From Phytoactinopolyspora halotolerans (GTDB taxonomy: Bacteria; Actinomycetota; Actinomycetes; Jiangellales; Jiangellaceae): a stretch of 64,000 nt of DNA. How positions within the stretch are numbered: the first letter of the stretch is position 1; every line of letters starts with the position of its first letter. Positions 16,932 through 27,137 of the stretch are shown piece by piece. The stretch covers positions 233,524 through 297,523 of the forward strand of contig NZ_JAAGOA010000005.1 of NCBI RefSeq assembly GCF_010550675.1, given 5' to 3'. A model generated the notes under the pieces. It was not told where the DNA came from. It saw only the letters and a list, made by a program, of their open reading frames with translations, and did not search any database. A program made the position numbers and the translations under genes.

Positions 16932-17717
16932 ATGATCCGCCACGAACGTCTGACCGCGATGCTCCAGCTGCTGGCCGAACGAGGCTCGCTCAGTGTCGAC
17001 GAAGCCGTGGAAGAGCTCGACGTCTCCCACGCGACGGTCCGGCGCGACTTCGATCACCTGGCCAAACAGCAGCTGCTGGCCCGCACCCGCGGCGGGGCGG
17101 TGACCGCGAACGTCTCCTATGATCTGCCGTTGCGTTACAAGGCCAGCCAGCATGCCTCGGAGAAGGAGCGCATCGCGCAGAAGGTGGTCGAACAGCTGCG
17201 GCCAGGCTCGGTGGTCGGTCTGAACGGCGGCACCACACTCACCCAGGTGGCACGGGCGATCGCGCTGGATGAGCGGTTCCATCTGGACGGCCCCGCCGAG
17301 GGCGTCACGGTGGTCACCAACGCCCTGAACATCGCCAGTGAGCTGGTGGTCCGGCCGCACATCAAGGTGGTCGTGGTCGGCGGGGTGGCCCGTCATCGCT
17401 CGTACGAGCTGGTGGGCTCGCTGGCCAGCCGCGTGCTCGACGTCATCTCGATCGATACGGCGGTCATCGGCGTCAACGCCATCGACCCGGACCGCGGCGC
17501 CATGGTGTTCGACGAGGGCGAAGCGGGCATCAACGCCCAGCTGGCCGAGCGGGCCGAGCGGGTGATCGTCCCCGCCGACAGCAGCAAGATCAACCAGCGC
17601 GCGTTCACGACGGTGCTGCCGGTCACCGACATCGACCTGCTCGTCACCGACAGCGGCGCGGATGCGGCCGCCGTCACCCAGTTCATCAACGCGGGTGTCG
17701 AGGTCATCCAGGCATAA
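16932..17717 (+). CDS. DeoR/GlpR-family transcription regulator
   Basis: 261 residues from the ATG at 16932 (MIRHERLTAML, the usual family start; ATG at 16902 would add 10). N-terminal winged HTH: GSLSVDEAVEELDVSHATVRRDFDHLAKQQLLARTRGGAV. The C-terminal DeoR sensor domain, which binds sugar phosphates, contains GLNGGTTLTQVARAI, VVTNALNIASELVVRP and IVPADSSKINQRAF. It stands divergent from the EEP/PL8 genes and ahead of the family-5 importer, so it is likely the local repressor responding to a phosphorylated breakdown product. A GTGA-N5-TCAC inverted repeat between it and the importer is a candidate operator. Confidence 0.88.
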   Translation: MIRHERLTAMLQLLAERGSLSVDEAVEELDVSHATVRRDFDHLAKQQLLARTRGGAVTANVSYDLPLRYKASQHASEKERIAQKVVEQLRPGSVVGLNGGTTLTQVARAIALDERFHLDGPAEGVTVVTNALNIASELVVRPHIKVVVVGGVARHRSYELVGSLASRVLDVISIDTAVIGVNAIDPDRGAMVFDEGEAGINAQLAERAERVIVPADSSKINQRAFTTVLPVTDIDLLVTDSGADAAAVTQFINAGVEVIQA

Positions 17718-17903
17718 CCGGCGTAGTCGGTGCGCATGCCCGCGGGCTGCGCGCGTGTCGCACTCGCTACCTCCGCGACGAGCACGAACGTGCGCCGCCG
17801 CCGCACCGACCTGTGACCTCACCGGGCCCCGCTGCGGTTCATCCAGGTTTAACGTACCGGTCGTCCGTCGACCACTCACTGATCACCACATGCGCGGTTT
17901 TGC

Positions 17904-17916
17904 GTGAAATTATCAC
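17904..17916. promoter_or_regulatory. Candidate operator upstream of the importer operon
   Basis: GTGA, five bases, TCAC in an A/T-rich patch (flanked by TTTTGC and TAAACG), followed by TTGACA at 17924-17929 that can act as a -35 box for the substrate-binding protein gene. The position just upstream of the -35 and between the DeoR gene and the importer suggests a DeoR-type site; the match to a defined consensus is not proven. Confidence 0.35.
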
Positions 17917-18014
17917 TAAACGATTGACAACTCGCATGATCATCAGCACGATGACGACAACGTCGTCCGGTGCACCCACACAGCTCTCCCATGGATCAGG
18001 CAAGGAGCATGACC

Positions 18015-19997
18015 ATGACGACCCCGCAGCTCTCCCGCCGCCGCCTCGGCGCCACGGCTCTGGCCTCGGCAATCGCGCTGCTGGCCGCCGCGTGCAGCCC
18101 CGGCTCATCCGACAGTTCCGGCCTTCCGGACGACGAACCAGACAACGCCATCGCCGAAGGCCAGAACGAGGCACCCGAACTCGCCGAGATGGTCGAGGCC
18201 GGTGAGCTTCCCCCGCTCGAGGAGCGGCTGCCCGAAGAACCGCTGGTCGTCGACGTGGTCGACGAGATCGGCGTCTACGGCGGCACCTGGCGGCGCGCCG
18301 AGTCGGAAGTCACCGAGCTCGAAGTCACGGAACGCCGGCACATCGGTTATGAGCGGCTGTTCAACTGGACACCCGAGTGGGAGGGCGGCAGCGAGACCAC
18401 GCCCAACATCGCCACCTCCGTGGACGTCAATGACGACGGTACCGAGTTCACTTTCCACCTCCGGGAGGGCATCCGTTGGTCCGACGGCGAGCTCTTCACC
18501 GCCGACGACATCGTCTTCGCCGTGGAGGACTACTACTTCAACGACCAGCTGACCGGTGCGACAGACGTCGCGGCACCGACTCACCTGGTCAGTGGCGGCC
18601 CGCCGGAGGTCGAGGCGGTGGACGACTACACCGTGACGTTCACCTTCAGCCAGCCGCACGGTCTCTTCCTCCAAGGCATCGCCGAGTGGGCCACTCAGCG
18701 GTTGACCTCGCTTCCCCGCCACTATCTGGAACAGTTCCACCCGGACTACAACGACGACAACCTCGATGAACTGGTCGCCGAGTCGGGCATGGGCAACTGG
18801 GTCGACCTGTTCGTCGACCGCTCGGATCCGATGCGCAATCCGGACCTCCCCGTGATCTACGCATGGCAGGTCACTCAACCGTTCGGGGAGAACACCCAGG
18901 TGATCTTCGAGCGCAACCCCTACTACTGGAAGGTCGATCCGGAGGGCAACCAGCTGCCGTACATCGACCGTCACGTCGTCGATCTGGTCGAAGACGCCGA
19001 GCTGATCAAGCTCCAAGCCATGAACGGCGAACTGGACTTCCAGCGCGGCGTCGGAGGTCCCGCCGACCGGGCGCTGATCATGGACAACGCCGAGCAGGGT
19101 GGCTACCGGACGATCACCACCGAGCCGGACCATATGAACACCATGGCCATCCACCTCAACCAGACCACACCGGACGAGACGAAGCGGGAGATCTTCCGGA
19201 ACAAGGACTTCCGCATCGGGCTCTCGCACGCCATCAACCGTGAGGAGATCATCGAACTGGTCTACTTCGGCCAAGGTGAGCCCTACCAGATGTCCCCGTC
19301 GACGGAGCTGTTCTACGACGAGGAGCTGGCCAAGCAGTACACCGAGTACGACGTCGACCTCGCCAACCAGTACCTCGACGACGCCGGCTACGAGACGGAC
19401 GATCAGGGACGACGGATCGGCCCGGACGGCGAACCCATCTCGATCACCATCGACTACGCCAGCGACGTCAACGACGACTGGTCGGACGCCCTGGAGCTGA
19501 TCGAGGGCTACTGGGAAGAGGTCGGCGTCCAGGTCGAGCTGAACGGCATGAGCCGCTCGCTGCACACCGAGGTGGTCCGGCAGAACGGCGAACACGAGGC
19601 GACCGTGTGGACCGGAAGCGGCGGCCTGGTCCCGTTCATGCAGACCCACTGGTACTTCCCGTCCACGTCCGCCGCCGACTTCGCCTCGGCCTGGGGCGAT
19701 TGGTATATGGACCCGGACAGCCCGAATGCGGAGGAGCCGGCGGAAGGTCCGCGTCGCCAGATGGAGCTCTACGACCAGATCAAGGCGACGGTCGACCAGG
19801 ATGAGCAGATCGAGCTGATGCGCGAGCTGCTGGAGATCTTGAAGGAGGAGTTCTACTCGATCGGCATCAGCACGCCACCGCAGGGCATCGGCGTGGTGAC
19901 CGACCGGATGCACAACGTGCCGGATCAGATGTACAACTCCACGTCCTGGCCGACGCCGGGCCCGACCAACACGATCCAGTACTTCATCCGAGAGTGA
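18015..19997 (+). CDS. Family-5 (peptide/oligosaccharide) ABC transporter substrate-binding lipoprotein
   Basis: 660 residues, longer than ordinary DppA/OppA (about 530). The start ATG at 18015 is 7 bases after AAGGAG; the ATG at 18009 is too close to it. The signal sequence has RRR and the lipobox LLAAAC. An acidic linker leads to the SBP_bac_5 fold (HIGYERLFNWTPEWEGG, FTFHLREGIRWSDGELFTADDIVFAVEDY, FRIGLSHAINREEIIELVYFGQGEP). Members of this longer subgroup often serve polysaccharide-degradation loci rather than peptide uptake, and the PL8 lyase nearby supports an oligosaccharide ligand; this is inference. First gene of the importer operon. Confidence 0.87.
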   Translation: MTTPQLSRRRLGATALASAIALLAAACSPGSSDSSGLPDDEPDNAIAEGQNEAPELAEMVEAGELPPLEERLPEEPLVVDVVDEIGVYGGTWRRAESEVTELEVTERRHIGYERLFNWTPEWEGGSETTPNIATSVDVNDDGTEFTFHLREGIRWSDGELFTADDIVFAVEDYYFNDQLTGATDVAAPTHLVSGGPPEVEAVDDYTVTFTFSQPHGLFLQGIAEWATQRLTSLPRHYLEQFHPDYNDDNLDELVAESGMGNWVDLFVDRSDPMRNPDLPVIYAWQVTQPFGENTQVIFERNPYYWKVDPEGNQLPYIDRHVVDLVEDAELIKLQAMNGELDFQRGVGGPADRALIMDNAEQGGYRTITTEPDHMNTMAIHLNQTTPDETKREIFRNKDFRIGLSHAINREEIIELVYFGQGEPYQMSPSTELFYDEELAKQYTEYDVDLANQYLDDAGYETDDQGRRIGPDGEPISITIDYASDVNDDWSDALELIEGYWEEVGVQVELNGMSRSLHTEVVRQNGEHEATVWTGSGGLVPFMQTHWYFPSTSAADFASAWGDWYMDPDSPNAEEPAEGPRRQMELYDQIKATVDQDEQIELMRELLEILKEEFYSIGISTPPQGIGVVTDRMHNVPDQMYNSTSWPTPGPTNTIQYFIRE

Positions 19998-20060
19998 CCA
20001 GCCCCGCGGCCGGAGATTCCGCCGGTGCCGTCCCGTCGCGACCGTCGCACGGGCCGGTGC

Positions 20061-20076
20061 CGGCGGCCGGCCGCCG
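20061..20076. repeat. 16-bp perfect palindrome between binding protein and permease genes
   Basis: CGGCGGCCGGCCGCCG in a 124-base spacer. A GC-rich hairpin in this place commonly stabilises or partly ends the message, which would raise binding-protein yield over the permeases. No T tract follows. Confidence 0.4.
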
Positions 20077-20121
20077 CACGCCACCTCATCATCCACTGTC
20101 CCCGAGCTGAGAGACGTGTAG

Positions 20122-21123
20122 ATGCTCACATACATCGCTCGCAGGGTGCTGATGATGATCCCGACGCTGTTCCTGATCTCGCTGGCGTCGTTCTTCATCA
20201 TCCAGCTGCCACCGGGCGACTTCCTCAGCACGTATGCCGCCGGTATGAGCGCCCAGAACGCCGAGGTCGCGCAAGAGACGCTGGAGGCGTTGGAACAGCG
20301 TTACGGCCTCGATCAGCCCTTCTACGTCCAGTACTGGTACTGGATCTCGAACATCGTCTGCTGCGGCGACTTCGGGCAGTCCTTCGAGTGGAACCGGCCA
20401 GTGTCCAGCCTGATCTGGGACCGGCTCACCCTCACCATGCTGCTGGCCATCGTCTCGACGTTGTTCACCTGGTTCGTCGCGTTCCTGATCGGAACCTACA
20501 CGGCGGTGCGGCAGTACTCGGTCGGCGACTACTTCTGGACGTTCGTGGGGTTCATCGGTCTGGCGACACCGAACTTCCTGCTCGCGCTGGTGCTGATGTG
20601 GATCTCGTTCCGGTACTTCGGGCAGAGCGTCGGCGGGCTGTTCTCGCCGGAGTATGAGAGCGCGCCGTGGAGCATCGGTAAGGCCGTCGACCTCTTCCAG
20701 CACATGTGGATCCCAGTGGTGGTGATCGCAACCGCCGGAGCGGCGAGCACGATCCGGGTCATGCGGGCCAACCTCCTGGACGAGTTGCATCGTCCATACA
20801 CGACGACGGCGCGGGCCAAGGGGATGCAGGAGTGGCGGCTGATCGCGAAGTATCCGGTGCGGCTGGCGCTGAACCCGTTCATCAGCACCGTCGGCTGGAC
20901 TCTGCCGACGCTGGTCTCGGGCGAGATCATCGTCTCCGTGGTGCTCAACCTGCCCACCACGGGGCCGCTGCTGCTCCGGTCGCTGGAGAGCCAGGACATG
21001 TACCTGGCCGGCAGCTTCATCCTCATGCTGGGAGTTCTCACGCTGATCGGGACGCTACTCTCCGACATCCTGCTGGCGTGGTTGGATCCGCGGATCCAGT
21101 ACGAGAAGGCGGGAAGCCGATGA
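20122..21123 (+). CDS. ABC transporter permease, DppB/OppB type
   Basis: 333 residues. Starts with the family pattern MLTYIARRVLMMIPTLFLISLASFFIIQLPPGDF and has six hydrophobic helices. The cytoplasmic EAA loop that contacts the ATPase is LLDELHRPYTTTARAKGMQEWRLIAKYPVRLALNPF. The stop overlaps the start of the second permease (ATGA). With the DppC-type partner it forms the membrane channel of the importer. Confidence 0.92.
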   Translation: MLTYIARRVLMMIPTLFLISLASFFIIQLPPGDFLSTYAAGMSAQNAEVAQETLEALEQRYGLDQPFYVQYWYWISNIVCCGDFGQSFEWNRPVSSLIWDRLTLTMLLAIVSTLFTWFVAFLIGTYTAVRQYSVGDYFWTFVGFIGLATPNFLLALVLMWISFRYFGQSVGGLFSPEYESAPWSIGKAVDLFQHMWIPVVVIATAGAASTIRVMRANLLDELHRPYTTTARAKGMQEWRLIAKYPVRLALNPFISTVGWTLPTLVSGEIIVSVVLNLPTTGPLLLRSLESQDMYLAGSFILMLGVLTLIGTLLSDILLAWLDPRIQYEKAGSR

Positions 21124-22349
21124 CGCACGTCGATTCGCCCCCGTTGACCGGCCCGGAGCCGGAACAGCCGGCCACCGGCGGGACCGCTGCGACCGGTGCA
21201 ACCGGTGCGGAGCCTGCCGTGGACAACACCGGATCGGGCGGTCGGAAGAAGGGCCCCTCGGTCTACACGGCCTCCCAGTGGCGGCTCATGTGGTGGCGGT
21301 TCCGCAAGCACAAGCTCGCGATGGCCGGCGCGATCTTCCTGATCGTGATCTACCTCATGGTGATCTTCGCCGAATTCCTCGCGCCGTTCCACCCGTCCGA
21401 CCACAACGGCGCGTACCAACATGCGCCGCCCCAACGCATCCACCTGTTCGAGGAGACCGACGACGGCACCCGATTCAACCCGCACGTCAAGGGCTACGCC
21501 TACGAAGAGGACGAGGAGACCTGGCGGCGCACCTACGTCACCGACGAGGAGCAGATCCATCCGGTCGGCTTCTTCGTGCGCGGGCACGAGTACACGCTGT
21601 TCGGACTGTTCACCACCGACATCCACCTGTTCGGGCCGAAGGACCCGGACGCCCCGATGTATCTGGTGGGCGCGGACCGGATGGGTCGTGACATCCTGAG
21701 CCGGGTCATCTACGGCACCCGGATCTCGATGTCGGTCGGTCTTGTCGGGGTCACATTGGCGCTCGTGCTCGGCGTCGTACTCGGCGGCGTCTCAGGGTAT
21801 TTCGGCGGCTGGATCGACTCCGCGGTGCAGCGCACGATCGAGTTCGTCCGATCGGTGCCGGAGATCCCGTTGTGGATGGCGCTGACCGCCGCGCTCCCGC
21901 GATCGTGGTCGCAGATACAGGTGTACTTCGGGATCACGGTCATCCTCTCGATCATCGGCTGGACGACTCTCGCGCGCGTGGTGCGCGGCCGGTTCTTCTC
22001 GTTGCGCGAAGAGGACTTCGTGACCGCGGCGGTGCTTGACGGCGTCAGCAAACGCCGCGTCATCTTCCGGCACATGATGCCGTCGTTCACCAGCCACATC
22101 ATCGCGGCCGTCACGTTGGCGATCCCCGCCATGATCCTGGCCGAGACGGCGCTCAGCTTCCTCGGGCTGGGGCTGCAGGAGCCTACGGTCAGCTGGGGCG
22201 TGTTGCTCCGGGAGGCCCAGAACATCCCCTCCATCGCGCACACCCCGTGGGTCCTGGTCGTGCCCGGCCTCGCGGTGATCACCACCGTGCTCGCGCTGAA
22301 CTTCGTGGGCGACGGCCTGCGCGACGCCGCAGACCCCTACAACCGATGA
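21120..22349 (+). CDS. ABC transporter permease, DppC/OppC type
   Basis: 409 residues, longer than usual because of a 45-residue Pro/Thr-rich N-terminal tail and a long periplasmic insert (about 90-195, with [21 protein letters not shown]) between helices 1 and 2; this insert goes with the longer binding protein. The rest is canonical: [28 protein letters not shown], the EAA loop [30 protein letters not shown], and [17 protein letters not shown] overlaps the stop of the first permease. Confidence 0.92.
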   Translation: MTHVDSPPLTGPEPEQPATGGTAATGATGAEPAVDNTGSGGRKKGPSVYTASQWRLMWWRFRKHKLAMAGAIFLIVIYLMVIFAEFLAPFHPSDHNGAYQHAPPQRIHLFEETDDGTRFNPHVKGYAYEEDEETWRRTYVTDEEQIHPVGFFVRGHEYTLFGLFTTDIHLFGPKDPDAPMYLVGADRMGRDILSRVIYGTRISMSVGLVGVTLALVLGVVLGGVSGYFGGWIDSAVQRTIEFVRSVPEIPLWMALTAALPRSWSQIQVYFGITVILSIIGWTTLARVVRGRFFSLREEDFVTAAVLDGVSKRRVIFRHMMPSFTSHIIAAVTLAIPAMILAETALSFLGLGLQEPTVSWGVLLREAQNIPSIAHTPWVLVVPGLAVITTVLALNFVGDGLRDAADPYNR

Positions 22350-22363
22350 TGGAGGCGCACCAC

Positions 22364-24622
22364 ATGGCGACAGAGACCGTTCAGACGCCGGCGACGCCTG
22401 AGCTCGCCGCCGACGTCCTGCTGTCCGTGCGCAACCTGCAGACGCATTTCCCTCTTGATCAGGGCCTGGTCAAGGCGGTGGATGGCGCCGGCTTCGAGAT
22501 CCGCCGGGGCAAGACGCTCTGCGTCGTCGGCGAGAGCGGGTGCGGCAAGAGCGTCACGGCGCGATCGATCCTGCAGATCGTCGACCGGCCCGGCCGCGTG
22601 GTCGGCGGTGAGCTGCTGTTCCGTCAGACGCCGCGCAACGACGACGGCCGGCCGGACGCCGCACAGCACGGACAGGAACGGATCGTCGATCTCGCCAAGC
22701 TCAGCCCGAAGAGCGCAGCGATGCGCGCCATCCGGGGGCGCGACATCGCGATGATCTTCCAAGAGCCGATGACGTCGCTCAGCCCGGTGCACACCATCGG
22801 AAACCAGATCGTGGAGGTCATCCACCTGCACGAGAACGTCTCCAAGAAGGAGGCGAAAGAACGGGCGATCGAGGTGCTACGCCGGGTCGGCGTCCCGCGG
22901 CCCGAGCAGCGGTTCGACTCGCACCCCTTCCAGCTCAGCGGAGGGTTGCGGCAGCGCGCGATGATCGCGATGGCCCTGGTCTGCAACCCCACGCTGCTGA
23001 TCGCCGACGAGCCGACCACCGCACTCGACGTCACCACCCAAGCCCAGATCCTGGAGCTGATGCGGGAGCTGCAGTCCGACTACGGCATGGCGATCATGTT
23101 CATCACCCATGACCTCGGTGTGGTCGCGGAGATGGCGGACGACGTGGCCGTCATGTACCTGGGGACGGTCGCCGAGCGCGGAGACGTCGAGTCGGTGTTC
23201 CGCGATCCACAGCATCCGTACACGCGGGCGTTGCTCCATTCCATCCCGAAGGTCGGCGCCGCCGCCCGGGCACGCGAGAAGCTGGACACGATCCGCGGCA
23301 TGGTGCCCGACCCCTATAACCGTCCCGGCGGATGCCCCTTCCACAACCGCTGCGACGAGATGATGCCCGGCGTCTGCGATAGGATCCTGCCGCCGCCGAC
23401 CACGCTCGGCGAGCACCGAGAGGTGCGCTGCCTGTTGCACGATCCGGAGCTGATCTCCTCGAACGGCGGCACCGTCGGCGCAGCGGAGACCGAGGATGCG
23501 AGCCGGGACCTCGCGACCGAGCCGCGGCCGACCGTCGTCCCGGATGCCGCAGGCGGCTCCACGCCCGACGGCGATGCGCGGTCGACCTTGCTCGACGTCG
23601 AGGATCTGCGGTTGCACTTCCCGATCCGCACGGGTTTTCTGCGCCGCACCACAGGTCACGTGCGCGCCGTCGACGGTTTGACCTTCGCCATCTCGGAGGG
23701 CGAGACGCTCGGGCTGGTCGGCGAATCCGGGTGCGGAAAGACATCCACCGGCCGCTGCATCGTCCGATCGCACGACCCGACCGGCGGCCGCATCCTGTAC
23801 CGGGAGAACGGCTCGCCCGCCGTCGACCTGGCACAGTTGGCCGGGCCGGAGCTCAAGCCGTACCGCCGGGCGGTGCGGATGATCTTCCAGGATCCGCATT
23901 CGTCGTTGAATCCACGGATGACGCTGCGAGACATCATCGGCGAGCCGCTACGCGCACACGGCGTCGCCTCCGGAAGCGAACTGGAGGACCGGGTCGGCGA
24001 GCTGCTGCGCGATGTCGGGCTGCGGCCGGAGTACATGAGCCGATATCCGCACGCGTTCTCCGGCGGCGAGCGCCAGCGGGTCGGCATCGCTCGCGCGCTG
24101 AGCCTGGACCCGCGTCTGGTCGTCGCCGACGAGGCCGTCTCCGCGCTGGACGTGTCGGTCCGGGCGCAGATCCTCAACCTGCTCCAGGACCTGCAGGCCG
24201 AGCATCAGCTGACCTACCTGTTCATCTCCCACGACCTGTCCGTCGTCGAATACCTCTGCGACCGCGTCGCGGTCATGTACGTCGGCAAGATCGTCGAGCT
24301 GGCCGACACCGCCACTCTCTACGCACGCCCCCGGCATCCCTACACCGAAGCGCTGCTGTCCGCGGTGCCGAAACCGGATCCTCGGACGCGTGACCGCAGG
24401 GAACGGATCGTGCTCTCCGGCGACGTCGCGGATCCGTCAGATCCGCCCAGCGGATGTTACTTCCATCCGCGGTGCCGGTACGCGAAGCCGGTCTGTGCCG
24501 AGGAGCAGCCGCAGCTGCGCGACGTCGGCGACGGCACCACCGTCGCGTGTCACTTCGCCGAGGAACTCACCCTCCGGGGCGTCGCGGACGGCGCGAGCAC
24601 GGTCACGACGACGCCGAAGTGA
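22364..24622 (+). CDS. Fused dual ATPase of the family-5 ABC importer (DppD-DppF fusion)
   Basis: 752 residues; both ATPases of the importer in one chain. Domain 1 (about 25-370): Walker A GESGCGKS, signature [16 protein letters not shown], Walker [14 protein letters not shown], then the oligopeptide-transporter C-terminal Cys motif [16 protein letters not shown]. Domain 2 (about 410-740): Walker A GESGCGKT, signature [15 protein letters not shown], Walker [14 protein letters not shown], and [14 protein letters not shown]. Each half keeps its own Cys cluster. A linker of about 45 residues joins them. ATG at 22364 follows GGAGG by 8 bases. The last 73 bases overlap the convergent gene on the other strand. 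Confidence 0.93.
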   Translation: MATETVQTPATPELAADVLLSVRNLQTHFPLDQGLVKAVDGAGFEIRRGKTLCVVGESGCGKSVTARSILQIVDRPGRVVGGELLFRQTPRNDDGRPDAAQHGQERIVDLAKLSPKSAAMRAIRGRDIAMIFQEPMTSLSPVHTIGNQIVEVIHLHENVSKKEAKERAIEVLRRVGVPRPEQRFDSHPFQLSGGLRQRAMIAMALVCNPTLLIADEPTTALDVTTQAQILELMRELQSDYGMAIMFITHDLGVVAEMADDVAVMYLGTVAERGDVESVFRDPQHPYTRALLHSIPKVGAAARAREKLDTIRGMVPDPYNRPGGCPFHNRCDEMMPGVCDRILPPPTTLGEHREVRCLLHDPELISSNGGTVGAAETEDASRDLATEPRPTVVPDAAGGSTPDGDARSTLLDVEDLRLHFPIRTGFLRRTTGHVRAVDGLTFAISEGETLGLVGESGCGKTSTGRCIVRSHDPTGGRILYRENGSPAVDLAQLAGPELKPYRRAVRMIFQDPHSSLNPRMTLRDIIGEPLRAHGVASGSELEDRVGELLRDVGLRPEYMSRYPHAFSGGERQRVGIARALSLDPRLVVADEAVSALDVSVRAQILNLLQDLQAEHQLTYLFISHDLSVVEYLCDRVAVMYVGKIVELADTATLYARPRHPYTEALLSAVPKPDPRTRDRRERIVLSGDVADPSDPPSGCYFHPRCRYAKPVCAEEQPQLRDVGDGTTVACHFAEELTLRGVADGASTVTTTPK

Positions 24623-25395
24623 TCGCTGGCCCAGATCCCGTCCACCGGCTCGTCGAACGTGCGCTCGCATGAGCCGATCGGCAGGGTGGGTCCTCGCTCG
24701 TCGCATCTGACGAGGATGTAGTCGATCCGCCGGGCCGGGATTCTGGACCAGGTGCTCTCAGCATCGATCAAGGGGTTGTCCGGCGTGAACGTCTCGCCGC
24801 CTTCCCCGGGGTGGGCGAATTCCCACGCGTCCTGATACGCGACGCTCAAGCCGTCGAGAGACTGGCGTCCGGTCCAGAACCTCATGCTCGATGTCTCCGG
24901 TCTGGCGTCCATGTCGCCGGCGACGACGACGTGCAGACCGCGATCTCCGGCGAGGTCTTCGATGAACCTGGCCGTGGTCACCGCCTGCAGCTCGCGTTCG
25001 CGTTCGAGGTGCACACGCCAGCTGGGCTTGTGGTTCACGAACAGCAGGGGCCCGAGCGGCGTCTCCACCTCGATCGCCGTCGCGCATCCCACGAAGTCGC
25101 CGGGATCGACCCGGGCCGTCACGCACAGGTCGAGTTCCCAGGTGTTCACCGGCGGCCATCGACTGACGATCGAGCATCCGGTGCCGTCGGCGTGGCGCCG
25201 CTTCTGGTGCACGACGTGGTACCGGTCGCCGAAGACGTCGACAACCTGGTCATAGTCATCGGTGACCACCGACTCCTGCAGCGCGACGAGGTCTGGCGCC
25301 AGGGCATCGAACCCGTCCCGAAGCACCTCTCGTCGTCGCGGCCAATCACCGTGTCGGCTCCACCAGTTCAGCGTCGCCAGCCGTATCCGGTCCAC
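24550..25395 (-). CDS. Endonuclease/exonuclease/phosphatase family protein
   Basis: 281 residues. EEP fold markers in order: [28 protein letters not shown] (metal-binding Glu), [33 protein letters not shown] and [14 protein letters not shown] (closing Asp-His). Likely a metal-dependent phosphodiesterase; no signal peptide, so cytoplasmic. GTG start lies 10 bases after GGAGGG. Its 3' end overlaps the fused ATPase gene by 73 bases in opposite orientation, so the two transcripts can pair. It may be unrelated to the importer in function. Confidence 0.85.
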   Translation of the reverse strand: MDRIRLATLNWWSRHGDWPRRREVLRDGFDALAPDLVALQESVVTDDYDQVVDVFGDRYHVVHQKRRHADGTGCSIVSRWPPVNTWELDLCVTARVDPGDFVGCATAIEVETPLGPLLFVNHKPSWRVHLERERELQAVTTARFIEDLAGDRGLHVVVAGDMDARPETSSMRFWTGRQSLDGLSVAYQDAWEFAHPGEGGETFTPDNPLIDAESTWSRIPARRIDYILVRCDERGPTLPIGSCERTFDEPVDGIWASDHFGVVVTVLAPSATPRRVSSSAK

Positions 25396-25482
25396 TGCGC
25401 ACCATCCCTCCGGCCCCGATTGAGCATGGGGTCGACGTTCCCCGCGTGGCGATCGGCATGCGGCTACGGCTGAGAAGGCGCG

Positions 25483-26337
25483 TCAGTCCGGTTCCGGCGA
25501 GGCGCGGACCTGAGGCAGGCTCGCGCGGAAGGTCGACGGCGGGACGCCGAAGACGTCCTTGAACCGCCGGGAGAAGGCGAACTCGTCGGAGAATCCCAGG
25601 TGTCGTGCGATCTCACGGATCGTCCACCCTCCCTGTTGGAGTAGCCGTGCCGCCTCGTCCATGCGACGCCGCATGCGCCAGCGGCCGGGAGACTCGCCGG
25701 CGATCGCCGTGAAACGCTTGCGGAACCGCTCGTACGGCATGCCGATCGATGCCGCGACGCCGTGCAGATCCAGCCCTGGTTCGCGTGCCAGCAGCAGGCA
25801 TGCGTCGTGGAACCACGACGACGCGGATGGCACGTCCGCCTCCAGGCTCGCCGCGGCCAGCAGCGTCTGCAGCCGCGACAACTCGAGGAATGCCGAGCGG
25901 GTGCCACCGGGGACCGGGTCCGTGATCGCTTCCATCGCGGGCAGCCAGGTGTCCACCGGGCGGAGCATCCCGACCGGCCGGGAACGGTCCAGCACACCCT
26001 GTTTCTCCAACAAGCGGGGCAACGGGCCGTCGAAGAGGACATAGCGCTCGGTCCAGCGCTCCCCCGGTTCCGGACCATAGTTGTGCTCCAGCCCGGGAAA
26101 GACGGTGATCGTGCTACCGGCCGTCAATCGACGCTGGGTACCTCGCGCGTCGCGGTACCGCCCCTCACCGCTGACCAAGAACACGAACGCGTAGACGTCC
26201 AGCGTGCGCGGACCGCCGAGGCCGGCGCCGTCAGGGATCGCGCCGGCGAACAGCACCCGCCCGAGCGACGCATCGGCCGTCGCCCCACGCACCAGGCGAA
26301 CGCCAGTGAGGTCGGAAGCATCGAGGGCGCTCAGCAG
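25483..26337 (-). CDS. AraC-family transcription regulator
   Basis: About 285 residues. Cupin-like N-terminal sensor half (LDVYAFVFLVSGEGRYRDARG, TVFPGLEHNYGP), then two HTH motifs at the C terminus (GVAASIGMPYERFRKRFTAIAGESPGRW and TIREIARHLGFSDEFAFSRRFKDVFGVPPSTFR). The open frame runs far upstream, but that part is low-complexity Arg/Pro and not family-like. The ribosome site AAAGGAGGG (plus-strand 26342-26350) points to CTG codons at 26337 or 26334 as the start; the first GTG further in would trim the sensor domain. Downstream partner of the phytanoyl-CoA dioxygenase gene on the same strand, across a repeat-rich gap. Confidence 0.82.
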   Translation of the reverse strand: MLSALDASDLTGVRLVRGATADASLGRVLFAGAIPDGAGLGGPRTLDVYAFVFLVSGEGRYRDARGTQRRLTAGSTITVFPGLEHNYGPEPGERWTERYVLFDGPLPRLLEKQGVLDRSRPVGMLRPVDTWLPAMEAITDPVPGGTRSAFLELSRLQTLLAAASLEADVPSASSWFHDACLLLAREPGLDLHGVAASIGMPYERFRKRFTAIAGESPGRWRMRRRMDEAARLLQQGGWTIREIARHLGFSDEFAFSRRFKDVFGVPPSTFRASLPQVRASPEPD

Positions 26338-26745
26338 TGATTCCCTCCTTTGCGGACATCGCCGCTCGGGACCAGCCGCGCGCCGCCCTGGCGCGCCGCG
26401 GTCGTTCGGTCCCGTGGGTCCGTTCCGCCCGCTATCCGTGTGTCTATGCTGGAGACAGCTTTGCAGCTGTGTTCTGCCACGAGGTCGTGACCCCCGCAGG
26501 GTCGGCTCGAGCATCTCAGGTCTGGATCGCCTAGATCGGGAGCCGGGGCTTTCGCGTGTCTGCTGCCGTACCCCGTCCAGCCGACCTACATGTGGCTGTG
26601 CGATCGCCGACCTCGAGGGTTGAGCAACCATCGATCTATCTGCGCTCTCCGGCGGTCGCCCTGATGTCGGCGCAGGTCAGCGGCTGAAGCGCGGGAACTC
26701 TGTGCCGGCCGACCGGTCGCAAGCGTCGGGTTGTGCGCCACCGTC

Positions 26746-26904
26746 GGTTCGGATCACCTCACCGGATTCGGATCACCTCACCGAGTTCGGATCATCACAC
26801 CCGCTTCGGGCCATCACACCAGGCTCGGGCCATCACACCGGGCTCAGCTCATCTCAGCGGGTTCGGATCACCACACCCGCTTCGGGCCATCGCACCGGGT
26901 CCGG
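26746..26904. repeat. Tandem array of a 19-bp unit, about 8.3 copies
   Basis: Unit starts fall at 26748, 26767, 26786, 26805, 26824, 26843, 26862, 26881 and 26900, an exact 19-base period. Consensus TTCGGRYCATCACACCSGS, with copies such as TTCGGATCACCTCACCGGA and TTCGGGCCATCACACCAGG. The unit length is not a multiple of 3, so it was not shaped as a protein repeat. No spacers separate the copies. Confidence 0.9.
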
Positions 26905-27137
26905 ACGGCCAACCGCCAGCTGCGGCCGTCCGGTCCGTGCGGTGTGGTCGGCGTGTTGGACGATCGTCGTTGTTCGAGTCCCATCGCCCTGCCATTGGTG
27001 CCGTGTGACCTGCTGTGTAGGTTCTGGCCGGTTCGCGGCGTCGTGCGCCGAGCCGTGGTGCGCCTTGCCGCTATATGCGGTCAGAGTGCGCACGACAACC
27101 CACACCGCCACAGGAGACCGGCATCCAGCGGTCTCGC

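Noticed and set aside
26338-26631. 98-residue N-terminal extension of the AraC regulator
   Set aside because: Low-complexity Arg/Gln/Pro sequence, no ribosome site at the far start, while AAAGGAGGG lies directly before 26337.
26746-26904. 19-bp array as a CRISPR
   Set aside because: Units are directly adjacent with no spacers, and no cas genes are in the window.
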